In this document: positions 10,420 to 23,588 of the stretch, in pieces
How positions within the stretch are numbered: the stretch's first letter is position 1
How the letters are laid out: every line of letters begins with the position of its first letter
Source: Cyclina sinensis
Lineage: Eukaryota; Mollusca; Bivalvia; Venerida; Veneridae
Direction: 5' to 3'
NCBI GenBank assembly: GCA_012932295.1
Contig: JAAONU010000001.1
Span: forward strand, 32,147,449 to 32,211,448
DNA: 64,000 nt
Program-made: the position numbers and the translations under genes
Notes under the pieces: generated by a model
Told to the model about the DNA's origin: nothing
Databases searched by the model: none
Seen by the model: the letters and a program-made list of their open reading frames with translations, nothing else

Positions 10420-11984
10420 CAAGAGGGCCATGATGGCCCTGGATAGCTCATCTGAAATCTTTGGCTTTGGGTCTGCTGTTGAGCAAACTTAAGAAGCAAA
10501 ATTACAATTTCTGAACTGAAGATTTTCAAAGATCGTAATAATATTTCATACAAATAGAACCCCCTGGTAAAGGACCTCTAGCTGATGCTCTGTGCAAAAT
10601 ATCTACCCTTGTGGTTTCAGACAAGAAGATTTTTATGTCTTCCCTATATAAGCCTATGTAGAATCAAGTGACTCCAGGGCTGGTCCATTAATGACCCCAG
10701 GGCAATAATTTGAACAATCTTGGTAGAGTACCTCGAGATGATGCTCCATGCATTAAATCTTATATTAAAAATTTATCTCTGAAGAAGATTTCCAAAGATC
10801 CAATATTTTAAACAAATAGGACCATAGGGGTAGGGCCAATTTTGACCCAAGAGAGATAATTTTAACAAACCTGGTAGAGGACCTGTAGCTGATGCTCTGT
10901 GCAATATATATACCCTTGTGGTTTCAGACAAGAAGATTTTTTATGTCTTCCCTATATAAGCCTATGTAGAATCAACTGACTCCAGGGCTGGTCCATTAAT
11001 GACCCAAGGGCGATAATTTGAACAATCTTGGTAGCTAGAGGACTTCTACCTGATGCTCCATGCAAAAACTCTTAATGCTTACTTTTGTGGTTTCAGACAA
11101 GAAGATTTTTTAAGGTTTTTCCCGTATAAGCCTATGTAATATCAAGTGACCCTGGGGCAGAGCAAATTTTCATGAGAGGGGCATAATTTGAACAAACTTG
11201 GAAGAAGACCTGTAGCTTATGCTCTACACATTAAATCTTAGGTCTAAAATTTACCTTATCTCATAATAAGATTTTCAAAGATCCAATATTTTACACAAAT
11301 AGGACTCCTGTTGTGGGGCCAAATTTGATCACAGGGACATAATTTGAACAAAATTGGTAGAAGACTTCTAGCTGATGCTCTATGCAAAATATCTAAGTCC
11401 TAGGCCTTGTGGTTTCAAACAAGAAGATTTTTTTAAGTCTTTCTTTATATAAGCCTATGTAGAATCAAGTGACAACAGGGCAGGGCCATTAATGACCCCT
11501 GGAACATAATTTGAACAATCTTGGTAGTTCTAGATGATGCTCCATGCAAAACATCTTAGCACTCTTGGCTTTGTGCTTTCAGACAAGAAGCTTTTTAAAG
11601 TTTTCCCAAAATAAGTCTATGTAAAATCATTTAACCCCTGACCCCAGGAGCATTATTTAAACATAATTGGTAGAGGCCCAGTAGACAATGATTCATACCA
11701 AATCTTAAGGCTCAAGGCCTAGTACTTTTTGACAAGAAGATTTTTAAAGTTTCTCCTTCTTGTTGCTATAACAACCAGATACCAGCTTAAAATTAAATTC
11801 TTTGCACAACTTTGATAGAGCTTCATGCAAGGAATATCCCAGGCAAGATTCATCAAAGTTCGCATACCGGTAACAGTATAGGAGGAGAAGTCGTTTAAGT
11901 CAACTGTTGATGACGCACTGACACCAGACAATCAATGATCACAAAAACTCATCCTTGAGTACTTCGTACTCAGGTGAGCCAAAA
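10420..11984 (+). mobile_element. Tandem-unit interspersed element (GAGGGCCATGATGGCCCT type)
   Basis: It begins with CAAGAGGGCCATGATGGCCCT, a perfect short hairpin, then GCTCATCTG, and ends with TACTCAGGTGAGCCAAAA. The interior is an array of about eight diverged units of roughly 165-170 bp with recurring phrases TGGTAGAGGACCT, TGATGCTC, GACAAGAAGATTTTT and ATAAGCCTATGTA. There is no coding capacity. The family recurs in both orientations across the window (12.06, 18.4, 19.1, 23.6, 28.3, 30.4, 34.2 and 63.3 kb). Confidence 0.8.
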
Positions 11985-12061
11985 CATCTTAAAAGAAATC
12001 AAAAACATTCCTAAACATATGCTTAAATTTTAAATATTTTCATAACCGCATCAATATAAGA

Positions 12062-12699
12062 CAAGAGGGCAAAGTGCCATTGGTCGCTCACCTAAAATGT
12101 GTTGTATGAAGATCCAAAGGAACGCATTGTCAATGAAAAAGTTCATCAAAGTTGGCTTTTGAAATCTTTATAAAATTGTGTATGTGGTCTAAATTTTAAG
12201 CTTAATTTCAAAACCATTAATGATAGTGAGTATGAATCCAAGCATCCCTTAGGAATGGCCAATATTTATCTAGGGGCCACGATTTGAACAATTTTGATAC
12301 TACAAAACAAATATCTAAAGCATACTAAAAGCTGCAGCTGACCTTTTTGGTCAGGCAGACTTTATATGCAGATCGGTATTTCTTCAAGATTTCAATGAGG
12401 TCAATATTCAGGCCAAGTTTCGTGAAGACCTGATTAAAAAATATGGTTTCAACAGTGAAAAGAGGTGTTTTTTTTCATTATTTGTCCAAGTAACCTAGTT
12501 TTTTGACACATCTGACTCAGTTTCCAACTCCTCTGAGATCTTATTAAGGCTAATAGTCTGACCAAATTTCATAAAAGTCTGGTTTAAATAGCAACCTATA
12601 GAGTGTTAACAAGCAAAATGTGAATGGATGACTAAAGGACGCCAGACAAAATGGCATTCTAAAAGCTCACCTTGGCACATCTGGCCAGGTGAGCTAAAA
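12062..12699 (+). mobile_element. Short tandem-unit element with both ends
   Basis: The left end is CAAGAGGGCAAAGTGCCATTGG then GCTCACC; the right end is a GCTCACCTTGGC…GGCCAGGTGAGCTAAAA hairpin (12665-12696). The interior shares the GATTTCAATGAGGTCAATATT phrase with the array at 1-842. This is a compact, apparently complete non-autonomous copy. Confidence 0.75.
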
Positions 12700-13325
12700 G
12701 CTATAACTATTGAAGAACATAGCTAATAGTCAAATCTACAATGTCGCTCTTTTTAACATGCATATCCTTAAGTAAACACAAGAGTTAAAGCCCCTGGGTA
12801 TGGCCATCATTTGTTACACCAACAAACCATGACAATACAAAAAGGCCCTGACTCTAGAACATTTCTACAACAATGACAGAGTTTGTATAGAAACAGATCC
12901 AGTAACAGACAGGTTAGAGATCTAAAAGCCTGGTGCGGAAAGTAACCAATCAACCAATCACAATAATTTTCTTCTTAAGCACTCATTTTCTCAACATATT
13001 TTTCTTTCTTTTTTAGCTCTAAGTACAGTAACAGAAGTTTTTCAATATTCACATCTAGTTTTGATTCTGCATTATAAAATCCACATATCACTTTAAAAAT
13101 ATCGAAATATCATTTTAGCGATTATTGTTGTATACAAACAGCATACAAATGTACAGGACAAAAGTGTTTAGCAAAATGGTAAATATAATACTTATTACAA
13201 TAAAAACAATAATAAAATATTTTTTTCTATCTATGGAAGCTTTGGCACTAAGATGACATTAAATAACCACAACATCTTGAAACGATTATTATCAGCTTAC
13301 TTTTTCAAAATAATTTCATGAACTT
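12700..13325. other. Intergenic, no gene recognised
   Basis: AT-rich spacer between a mobile element and the minisatellite that ends the zinc-finger gene. Part of it may be the zinc-finger 3' UTR; no decisive poly(A) site was seen. Confidence 0.4.
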
Positions 13326-13970
13326 TCAAGTGTTTGTATACTTTCATGTATTTGTAAGATATTTCTGATGTAATTTCATGTATTTGTATACTTTCATGCA
13401 TTTGTAAGATATTTTTGATGTAATTTCATGTATTTGTATCTTGTTTATTTATATTTATGATATTTTTGACTTAATTTCATGTATTTGTATACTTCCATGT
13501 ATTTGTAAGATATTTTTGATGTAATTTCATGTATTTGCATCTTTTTTATATATCTGTACGATATTTTTGATGTAATTTCATGTATTTGAATCTTTTTTAT
13601 ATATCTGTATGATATTTTTGATGTAATTTCATGTATTTGCAACTTTTTTATATATACCTGTATGATATTTTTGATGTAATTTCATGTATTTGTATACTTT
13701 CATGTATTTGTAAGACATTTTTGATGTACTGTCATGTATTTGTATATTTTTTTCATGTATTTGTAAGATATTTTTGATGTAATTTCATGTATTTATATCT
13801 TGTTTATATATCTGTATGATATTTTGGACTTAATTTCATGTATTTGTAAGATATTTTTAATGTAATTTCATGTATTAGTATGATATTTTTAATGTACTTA
13901 CATGTATTTGTATACTTTCATGTGTTTGTATGGTATTTTTGATGTACTTTCATGTGTTTGGCAAGATTAC
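13325..13970 (-). repeat. Minisatellite running into the zinc-finger coding end
   Basis: On the minus strand the unit reads approximately ACATGAAATTACATCAAA, AATATCxTACAAAT, repeated more than ten times with unit variants of about 30-60 bp. The coding terminus of the zinc-finger gene (ACATGAAAGTACATCAAAAA and onward to its TGA) is itself a unit of this repeat. The frame at 13445-13642 translates to IHEITSKISYRYIKK repeats and is not a gene. Confidence 0.85.
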
Positions 13971-16900
13971 AGCTGAGAGCACATTTGAATCCGCACACCT
14001 TACAGTCAAATGGCTTGTCTCCAGTGTGCATCCTCATATGCTCCTCCAGACAGTACTTCCTGTAGAAACCTTTATTACATATTGTACAAAAACAAGTGTA
14101 TTCCTTCTTGTGACGTCTCACATGATCTTTCAGTGTAGCAACTCGTAAGAACATTTTCCCACAGACCTCACATGACAGATTCAGTTCAGTAGCTTTTTTG
14201 TGGGTCACAAGATGGTTCTTTAACTGACTTTTTGTCTTGAAACGTTTGTTACATGACATACATACTTCAGGTCTTTCATCCGAATGAACAAATCTCCGGT
14301 GCGCATTAAGTACTTTCCTTTCCTTAAATTTAGACCCACAAAGATCACATAAATACATCTTTATGGCATACTCAGGATGCTGTATCTGAACATGTATCTT
14401 TAAATCTTTTGATGTATAAAACACAGATTCACAAAAGTTACACCTTAATGAGTTTGGATGTTTTTCTTCATGTCTCTCCAGCATTTCCTTTGTCTGAAAG
14501 CACTTTGGACACTTTGAGCATTGAAACACATCTTTCTGCTCATCAGCATCACAGTATATACAGTCAGGTAAACAGTATCCATTCTTTAACCTCTTATGTA
14601 GAATAAGCTTGTTTTTACCTTTGAAAATAAATCTACAATCTGGACAGTAAAACCCCTTCTCCACATTACTATAACTGTCCGTATCCAAATCAGGTGGCAC
14701 TGATTTACATTTCCTATGAAATTTATGCATTCTCAGGTTTCTGTTGACAGTCCATCTGAATTTTGCTGTTTCATGATTTCTTTTTTTATCTAATGATATA
14801 CCTTTCTCTTCATTTAAACATGAAGTCTTTTTAGTGTGTTGCCCCAAAGTGTTCTTTACTTTCACCTTTTCCTCCTTTACTGGATAATCAGCTTTTGTAT
14901 CACTACCATATGCCAAGAAATTTCTATTTCTTGTATTTACTGATGAATCCTGATCTGAACAGCCGAATGTTTTATGTCTAGTACTTTTTGTTCTTTCATG
15001 TTTACTAACAAACGTCAGGGTTTTCTTTTTCACTTGGTGTTTTAACTTTTTCTTTACATGAACATTTGTACTCATACTCAGAATGTCTATCTTTGCTGAG
15101 CTCATTACTTTGGCTTCAATATCAGTGTAACTGTTTGCCTCTCCAAGGTTAGAATCACTTGAATTATCACCTGTAAGTTCAATATTCAAGTCGGAGTCAC
15201 ATACATCGGTTTCTACTGTTTTATTCTTACTTGAACAAGTTTCACTGAGTTTCTCCACTTTACTTTTTCTAAGTTCTCTTTCTTCTCCAACAGAGGAATC
15301 TTCTATAATTAAGCTGTCTGACACCAGCTTTTCTGATAATAAAAGTTTTAAACGTCTAACTATCTCTTTCATTTTTGTCTTTACTAAATTCTGATCAAAG
15401 TCAATACCTGAGATGTTTTTAATAAAGTTATATATAATTTCAAAGTCTCTGAGCAATTCTTTTCCATTATCCTTTTTTATGCAAGTTTCAGTATTAACAT
15501 CTCTATTTGAATGGATACACTTCTTTACTTTAAAACTACAACCTGCAGCATTGTCTTTATCAGTGTTTCTGTAAGTGTCTAACTGTAAACCAGTGCCTAA
15601 AGATGAGACATCCCCAATCTCAGGATACTCTTCTTTTTTTGTATATGCTTGATTTCTGGCAACATCTAGTAACCCTGTTTGAACTTGTCCATATCCTGAA
15701 GTAAGACCATCATACCTCCTGTGTAAGATTTCTGTGACATCATTACTAAGACATGCTGAATAAGCCATGTCAACAGCTGATGTATATTCTACCTTCTGAG
15801 GTGAACTCCCAGGAAACACTTTCTGGCCAATAGTTGAGCACACACCATTTTTTCTATTTACTTCAAGATGTGGGTAATTCAAGTTGTATGCATGTTTATC
15901 AATAACAGTGTCACAGTAGGTTTGACCTAGATCTATGGTCTGTGTCTGAATTTCGTTAAGTTCTGAGACAGTCAATGGCAAATTTTCCACTTGATTTTTA
16001 TGCAAAACTTCCAATTTCTCTACCCCATGAACATCGCCACGTCTGTCTACTATACTGTCTGGTACAGTTACTTGACTGTCGTACGGATTATGAGCAGATG
16101 GTTCTGCAACATTTTCAGATGAAACACACTGTGGGTGTAGTTCTAGGTATTGCAAAGGAGCCTTGTGATGAGCATTGCTCAGAGTAACAGCTGGTTGTGT
16201 ACTTAAACCACTCTGCGGTAAACAATTGTCAGAATGTACAGGGACTGCATCTACAAAATAAACACCTCATTTCTCATTATACTGTTAAATTTCTATCTCT
16301 ATCATAACAATAAAATTACAAATTTCAAAAAAAATCTTAACAGCTTTTAAATATTAGTGAGTTCTTCCTTCAACACAGCTGAGAAAAATAAAGATAACAT
16401 AGATATTTACTATGTGAGGACTGTTAAGTAATAATTACTATACAAAGTAGGGTACAATCTAATACTGTTGCCTGAAGGGTGTGGTCATAACTCTACACAA
16501 ATTTCCATACCTAAAACTTACTGTTTATGCATTGAGGAACCATGTACCACAAACATTACAACAGTCCATCCATAAACAAGTGATATCACTAAATGTGATG
16601 AATACCCCAAGATACTGCCTTGAAACAGTATTTTTAAATCCATTGAGTCAACTTATCCTTTACGTGTAAAAGAAAAGGGTCAAATACCCAGGGAAAAATC
16701 ACTGGACTGGAACACAACAATGACATGCACAACTGGGCTTCGTAATTATGGTTCTATTATAGCAAAGTATTATTAAAATTTGACAAAATAGTTGCTGAGA
16801 AATAGCCTAGAAATATTTATATGTTAAAAAAAATCAAAATATAATCAAAGGCCCATAACTCATTGAAAAATTATGGCAATGGAACATCACAACAACATGC

Positions 16901-17974
16901 ACAGCTAGGACTGTTACTTACGATTCTTTCAAAGTATTATTCAAATCTGAATTATAGTTGATGAGGAACAGTCTGCACAAATAGATGTGTAAAAAAAGTC
17001 AAAAGGCCATTCAGAGAAAAATCATCGGAGTGGAATGTGATACAATATGCACAACTAGCCTTGGTACTTGCTTAGTATTATTAAAATCAGAGTAACAGTT
17101 ACTGAGAAACAGTCTGGACAAATTTCATCTACAAATGTCTGGACCAACCGATTAGTGGACATGAATCCAATATAGACCCCTGATATTCTAACTGAAGTTA
17201 TAATCAGAATCAGAGCAAATCCCTTCAAGTCTTCAGTGACAACATTGACTGACCACATATAAGTTGGATATTTCTAACTGGTCAAATATGACTCATGGGC
17301 TGATTTTATGATGGGTCAAATGAGTGTATTTTAGAATTTTCGTGGGGTCAAGACCTGAGAGCTCGGGTCAAATGAACAACCTGAGAAACCCAGTCAATTA
17401 CCATACAAATACTAAAGAAACATTCTGGTCAAATGTCATACACACAGACTGTTTTCACTGCATCAAATATTCTTTCACCCACTGAAATGTATATATTCTA
17501 GAGTCTAAAATTTGTTCATAGGAACAGGATCCTAACCATTGTAGCATTGCTTTCATTAGAGCACAAGATTTCTTCCTAAATCAGGATGAAAATAAATAAA
17601 AGTAACGGGAGAAATGCCTGTGGACTATACAAAAAGCAATTACTTTCATTTTAAGCTAATTTTTAGAGCTTTACAGCTTTATATAAAATAGTCCTCCATA
17701 ACCTTCTGTGTTTTTAGTCAGAAGCCTTTTCATACTATTCATGGTTACAGTGTACAGTGTTTTGAGGATGCTGTCAAGGCCAGCCACTATGACCTTTTAA
17801 CAGTACATTGTAGTTTTAAGCAGATCAGATAAAATGCTACTACAATAAATTATTCTGTAAATAAAATCTAGATTTACCATTCTTTTCAAATTTCCACCCT
17901 TTGCAATGGAATAAGTCCTTGATAGCTTTTTCCTGGACACCAGTTACAAGTATTGTCAACATGTATGCATCCAT
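13918..17974 (-). CDS. C2H2 zinc-finger protein, 809 aa
   Basis: Two coding exons: 17974-17878 (ATG, 32 codons plus G) and 16250-13918 (2 nt, then open to TGA). Junction phase is exact: G|AT gives Asp, with donor ATG|GTAAAT and acceptor TTTGTAG. An in-frame TAA upstream in the first exon supports ATG 17974 as the start. Residues 1-570 are acidic/Ser-rich with no recognised domain. Residues about 570-805 hold one irregular CCHC-like finger (YCPDC…H…C) and seven C2H2 fingers, for example FQCSKCPKCF, YLCDLCGSKF, LSCEVCGKMF and FDCKVCGFKC. A TGDKPF linker joins the last two. The protein is a likely nuclear DNA-binding regulator; its target is unknown. No KRAB, BTB or ZAD domain is visible. The last His and the tail QKYHTNT are encoded by a minisatellite. 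The orthologue cannot be named. Confidence 0.88.
16251..17877 (-). other. Intron of the zinc-finger gene with three diverged repeat units
   Basis: Between about 16680 and 17180 a unit of roughly 165 bp is repeated three times, marked by GGGAAAAATCACTGGACTGG, ATGCACAACTAG and GAGAAACAGTCTGGACAAAT. It is another tandem-unit element, diverged, and noncoding. Confidence 0.6.
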
Positions 17975-18067
17975 TTTTATGTGTGAGAGGATCAGAAACC
18001 ATTTCTGTAAAGCCTGTCTCAATGCTGAAGTTTCATTCTTGGTTTCTTCAGCAAGTTATTTTGCGAC
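17975..18067 (-). other. 5' UTR part of zinc-finger exon, with acceptor site
   Basis: On the minus strand ATTTTTAG precedes 18067, and the sequence runs to the ATG at 17974. An in-frame TAA lies early in this stretch, so it is untranslated in the main frame. It implies at least one upstream non-coding exon. Confidence 0.5.
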
Positions 18068-20396
18068 CTAAAAATATATAATTAGCATACTTAAGCCTAT
18101 AAAGTATAAATGATAATATTATTCACTTCAGAAAAATTTAATCACAATTTTATGTTCTCATTTTCTGTTTTATCCGTGAATAAGACATTGGGAAAGAAAT
18201 CAGTCACAACTGTCACACACAAACAGATCTCAGCTCTATGTGCATACTGTTCTTGTTGAAATCTTTGAAACATCAACAGTAAGGAACACCTGAAAATAAA
18301 TTTCTATTTAAAAAGACTTTTTTCTTATTTCTTCTTGTCATTGTTTGCAGTTAATTACCTTTAACTACAAACCTTGATATTTACATGTAACAAGAGGGCA
18401 ATGATAGCAACTACTTATAAAGAATAAAAAAGAATGAACTAAAGAAGGGGCGGTATTTGAACAATATTGGCTAAGCAATGCTTCAAATCAAATTTCAGAA
18501 GTCTGAGCCTTATTTTAAAGATTTTCTTATAAATTTCCATGTGAAACATGACACATCGACAAGGGATCAATTTTCACTAGAATGACAGAACAAACTTGAT
18601 ACAGTACCACTAGATAATGTAACACACACCAAATGTCAGAAGTTTTAGTTTTGCAGTCTATGACAAGAAGAGTTTTAAAGAGTTTTCCTATACATGTATA
18701 TGGACCATGTCATGAAATTATCAACAATGTGGTCAAATTTTACAGTTTCATCTTTTTTTTCACTTTCAGATAAAATGCTTTTTGAAATTACTTTTGCATA
18801 CTTTTAATTTCACTCTGACTACCTGAAGGTACACTAATATTGGAATAAACAATGCATATATAATATTTCTTTTAATCATTTTCACATCATGGAGAACTTG
18901 GACATCATAAAATGTACATAGTAACATGCAATATACAATGTACATGCTAAGGTTGTTGTGTGATCCATATCCATGTTTCAGTAAACTTTCAAGGCACTCA
19001 TTTTTCAAAGGCAGAATTTTATGTTAATTCAGAGAAGCCAGAAAACACTGTGTGTTTGCAGAAATCATTAATTAGTTTATGACGTCAACTTTGACATTGT
19101 TTTCTCAATGACCTCAAATTCACCAGAATGTTGATTTTGTAATGTCACGTCACATGTCTATATAAAACAGTTGATCCCTGGGGCAGTGCTACAAATGACC
19201 CAAGGGACAAAGTCTAAACAATTTAATTAGCAAAAGAATAAACAATGCCTTGCACAAAATTTGAGAATTCAGGGAATAGTGGTTCTATAGAATTTATACA
19301 GATATTCCTCTGTACTTCTACATACATGTAAAACATGTGACTCTCAGGTGGGACCAAAAATAACCCCTTGGATATAATTTGAACAAACTTGATAGATGTC
19401 CACTAGAAAATGCTACACACCAAATTTCAGAAGTATCAGACTTGCAGTTTCTGACAAGAAGATTTTTAAAGGGTTTCTCTATATTCGTTAATTAAGTCAT
19501 TATAAAAGAGCGCAGATCCAAACTTCCCCAAAGGGCATACTTTAAATAAACTTTGTAGAGGTCCACTGACCACTAGACAAATAAGTCATTATAAAATTAT
19601 TAAACATCCACTTGAATTATGACTACAAACAGTATTCTACTGTTGCATAAACTGATAAAGGCATATCAAATTTGTGGTATTTCAGGTCTTTGCTTAGTCA
19701 AAAGTTCAACTGCCAAATCCTGAAACTTCAACATCACACTGTAAATTAGCCACATGGCCAACAATGTTTGAAATATACATGATTTGTTTTGCTTCAGAAT
19801 CTAACATCTCTTGCTTACCCTGAAATATAGGAATTTATAGGAATTTCTTGGAAATATTGAAAAAAATGCTGAAAAATAAAAATTGGACAAAAATTAAGCA
19901 TGAAAAATAACAAAGAACAAAAACTAAAAAATGATGAATGGTAGAGTTATCTTTGTTGTGCACTGCACTCCTCCTTAATAAGATCTATCCACCTATGAAG
20001 TTTCAAGTTGATACATCAAATGCTTTTTTGAGTTATGCTCCAAGCCAAAATTATGCATGAAGTATAACAAAGGATAATAACTAAAAAATTATGAAGAGTA
20101 GAGTTATCATTCTTGTGCACTGCATTTATTCCCTACGAAGTTGTCAAGTTGATATCTCAAATACTTTTAGAGTTATGCTCCTGACAAAAATGTGGGACGG
20201 AAAGATGGACAGAGACTATTACCATATCTCCTGATGCCATTTCAGCGGGGATAAAAATTACTCAAGGACTGTACCCTTAATGTAAAATTTGATGTTAAAC
20301 CAGTATACATGTAGTTCAAGCAGTAATGTGGTAGCTTGTTCATAATACTAAGCTAACTTATAATTAGCTTAAGGTCTTCAGCGTACCTGTGTTTAT
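18068..20396. other. Probable zinc-finger intron with repeat fragments
   Basis: It contains tandem-unit fragments at 18389-18725 (CAAGAGGGCAATGATAGC start) and 19140-19590, and a two-unit repeat of about 150 bp at 19900-20250 (GTGCACTGCA, AAGTTGATA(C/T)(A/C)TCAAA). The frame at 18766-19008 has no support. Confidence 0.45.
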
Positions 20397-20600
20397 ACTG
20401 TGACAGAACATGAACGCTGAAGATAAGGGTGTAAGGAAAGTCCACCAATAATCGTGCCAGAAATCTGACACACTCCCATTCATTCGAGCATGCCATGGAG
20501 TAAAGTGAAGCATATCCCGATAAAATTATACATAAATTTTTAATAAGCCCAAAACCAACAAATAAAAAACCTAATTTCGAACACAAAATACTTTAAATTT
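20397..20600 (-). other. Candidate first exon of the zinc-finger gene
   Basis: On the minus strand ACACAG|GTACGC is a fair donor at 20397. A short upstream frame begins MACSNEWECVRFLARLL and, if spliced to 18067, stops after 15 further codons. That would make a short upstream ORF of about 50 codons. The exon start is not defined. Evidence is weak: splice consensus and position only. Confidence 0.2.
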
Positions 20601-23150
20601 CTGTTATGTCTTAAAATTCAGTACTCCGCCAGCATCTTGCCAAAATGTTTGGCCACATGATCATGAGATAGACCTTGAAAGGTTCATCTGCGCGGACGGT
20701 TAAGAAAATAATACCACGTGCTTTAAACCCAGCAGCATTTGTTTACAAGTATCCAAGATAATTATTATTAGAGTGCCAAAACATAGACTCAATGCTTTTT
20801 GTGACACCTGTCACTTATATACATGTATAGTTACAGTACCTTGACACAAAGCCGTCAAAGGTGCCATTAAGCAAAGTTTGTTTATAATAAATCTAAAAAT
20901 AGACAGTCATGTCTGTCTTCTAAGCCGTTCATGCGGTATACAGTACAGCTCAGGAGGATTGAGCAATTTTTGCGAAGTTTGGAGTAATTGAAAAAAAAAA
21001 GCGTGACTTAGTAAAAGTAAAATTTTGAGTGAGTTCGCATAGACACGTAGTTACATACTACAGTATTTTGTGAACAAATGAAAACTATATATAAATTAAT
21101 AGACTAAAGTTACACGTGTCAGAAGTAACAACATACTCATCCTGGAAGTTTCCTTATGGACTGTTGTTGTTTTTTCCCCTTGAAGATTGTCCTTTAGAAC
21201 TACTGGTAATCGCTATAAATTGTTACTCTATTTATTCATATCATTATATGGCTCTTTAAGGTCGGATTAAAACAAAAGCCAACAAAAAACCAACAACAAC
21301 AAAAAATAACAAAAACAAACCGTAAAATATGATCAGGACTGTTCTGGGGTCATTTGATGCTTCTTTTACGAATCAAGCCTCTAGGGCACTCTGCTTAGTG
21401 CCTGGAATTGAAAGATTTTGAAAATTAAAGACAGTGTCTGAAAATATGTCGCCTGGTATTTAAACAAAGATAATTATTGCTATATTTGAATATTGACTAA
21501 CTGAGAAATACAACGTTATAGTTATGTAGGTGTGTGTGTGTAGACGTTGCACTTCACCCCAAGACTTTTCGTGCTATGTCGTTTCGCCCCCAAAATAGGA
21601 TTGAAATTCTATTATATTATATAGTACCATTCACAACTACATGCTTATAAAGAAAATGGAATACTGTAAACTAGATTTAAGGGTGTATGCCTCTTTAATT
21701 TATAAAGACGATTTCTCAAAGTATCTTAACATTTTTTATATTCTTTTCATCATGTATAATGATATGGTCAGTGTATATTCTTCTCATTTATATATTTTCT
21801 TTGTCAATGTAAAATGTGAATGGTATCCTCATTTAAGAATTTAACTACTGATCAAATGACTTTAAGAGAGAAAATTATGGTTTTGCAGTCATCATGGATT
21901 GACAAACTGGCTTTAAAAATTACCTTGCTTCATCTCGTTATTCTTTTTATCAATAAACATCAACAAACTGAGCTAACTGACATGAACTTTTTGATAGGGT
22001 TTGGCAAGTTGTTTTGTCTTAGTATCAGTTCCTAAACTTCTTTCTAACTTTCAGATGTCAAGCACAACAGGAACTGTGATGAGAAAGGCATTTTAGGATA
22101 TCAGATGATATCCAAGAAAACCATTACTATCAGAGTTATAAACGGCTGAAGTTACCATTAGAGTTATAAATGGCTGAAGTTAGAAACTGCTAAAACAGTT
22201 GCAGAAAAAGCATGCAATTTCCTGTGAATAAGATTAAAGGGAATTTTTTACAGGTATAAAAAACTATGAATTTCTTTAGAGTTATCAGGAACAAGCTGTT
22301 TAAATAGTCAGATGAAGAGTTTCTCATAACTTGTTGGGGTTGCTTGATTCATCCATGCATATACATTGTAACATTTTATCTTGTTTTATGGCCTGACACA
22401 TCAGTTATCTCCTTACTTTGTTGTATACAGTAGAGTTGGTAGCCACTTGTGGGGAAAATGTCGTACTGGTGCAAGGACTACCCAGAAATAATCTTGCAAA
22501 AACTGGGAGTTGATGTAAACAGGAATCATCAAAAGCATGTAACTAGAAAAAAATTGGAAATAAATTCCTGGGACTGTCCAAGTGGTATAAAAACTTCAAA
22601 GTTAATGACAGAAATATATGTAATGATTTACATATATATGGACAAAACAAACAGTTTCTATGCATTTCTTTCACCATTCACTTACAAAACTTCTATGATA
22701 TGTATAGAACATATAGTCATGGTCATGTAATACAGGATTTATTATGCTTGTTATTAGAAAATGATAAACTTGGCAGAGCCTCGTTTTTATTGTTTTCAAA
22801 TAACACATGCAATAAATCCTTTATGACATGACCACTCATTTAATATCCTCTATATAACATTCAGTTATTTCCTCCTTTTTTTTAGAAGATTGTTTTTTTA
22901 AAAGGAAAATAATTCAAGATGAAATTGTAGTTACATTTGTTAAATGTGGTCTCATCTGATTATGAGTTGTTTGCTTACTTGTGTAGTTACTAGTAAATTC
23001 TCATGTGCATCACACATATTCCAAATAATTAAAATGCAGTTTGAAGAAAGCAACACTGAGGAAAGGGAGCATGATTATCTCTGACTCAGAAGAAGGGTGA
23101 AATTTCTTATAATGGAAAAGAAGACAAGAGAAGTCAAACCTGCATCCTTA
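20600..23150. other. Intergenic, no gene established
   Basis: There is a splice-acceptor-like CTTTCAG at about 22053 and a plus-strand frame at 22449-22730 preceded by TATACAG, but neither could be joined in phase to the receptor gene or to a recognised protein. They could be 5' UTR exons of the receptor or noise. A small duplication (AGAGTTATAAACGGCTGAAGTTA) lies at about 22130-22180. Confidence 0.35.
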
Positions 23151-23154
23151 CCCC

Positions 23155-23480
23155 TTTCATTTTTATGCCCCCGCCATGATAATGGCGAGCGGACGTATAG
23201 TGTTTACCCTGTCCGTGTGTGTGTATGTGTGTGTGGGCACCTTGGCTTTGCACCTTGTCCAGGCCATAACTTGAAAGGTATTGAATATATTAACTTGAAA
23301 CTTCATCAGTGAATAGATTTTATTGTGGAGAGGTGCAGTGCCCAAGAACCATAACTCTCTTTTGCATAGTTTTTGAGTTATTGCCCTTTGTAATTTTTCA
23401 TACTTAATTCTTGTATTTCAAAGTCCTTCAAGGTATTACAAAGTCCTTCAGGTTGTTTCTAAGTCCTTCAAGGCATTTCA
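23155..23480 (+). mobile_element. Fragment of a GCCCCCGCCAT-type repeat with (GT)n
   Basis: It begins ATGCCCCCGCCATGATAATGGCG, whose GCCAT…ATGGC forms a hairpin, then CGGACGTATAGTG, a short (GT)n tract (23214-23237) and GGCCATAACTTGAAAGG. The ATGCCCCC end resembles the terminus of the element at 46308-47817. Confidence 0.55.
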
Positions 23481-23588
23481 GAGTCCATGGTGTTCAAGAG
23501 ATATGAAGATGACACAAAATGTGAGATAAAAGTGACCTTGATCTGGAGGAAAACCAACCAAATCATAAATTCTTCCCAACATGTGGCG

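Noticed and set aside
13445..13642. Repetitive frame with IHEITSKISYRYIKK units
   Set aside because: Translation of the minisatellite downstream of the zinc-finger stop.
22449..22730. 93-codon plus-strand frame starting MGKMSYWCKDYPEI, preceded by TATACAG
   Set aside because: Slightly exon-like at its start, but the later part is AT-rich random sequence and no phase-compatible partner exon or family was found.
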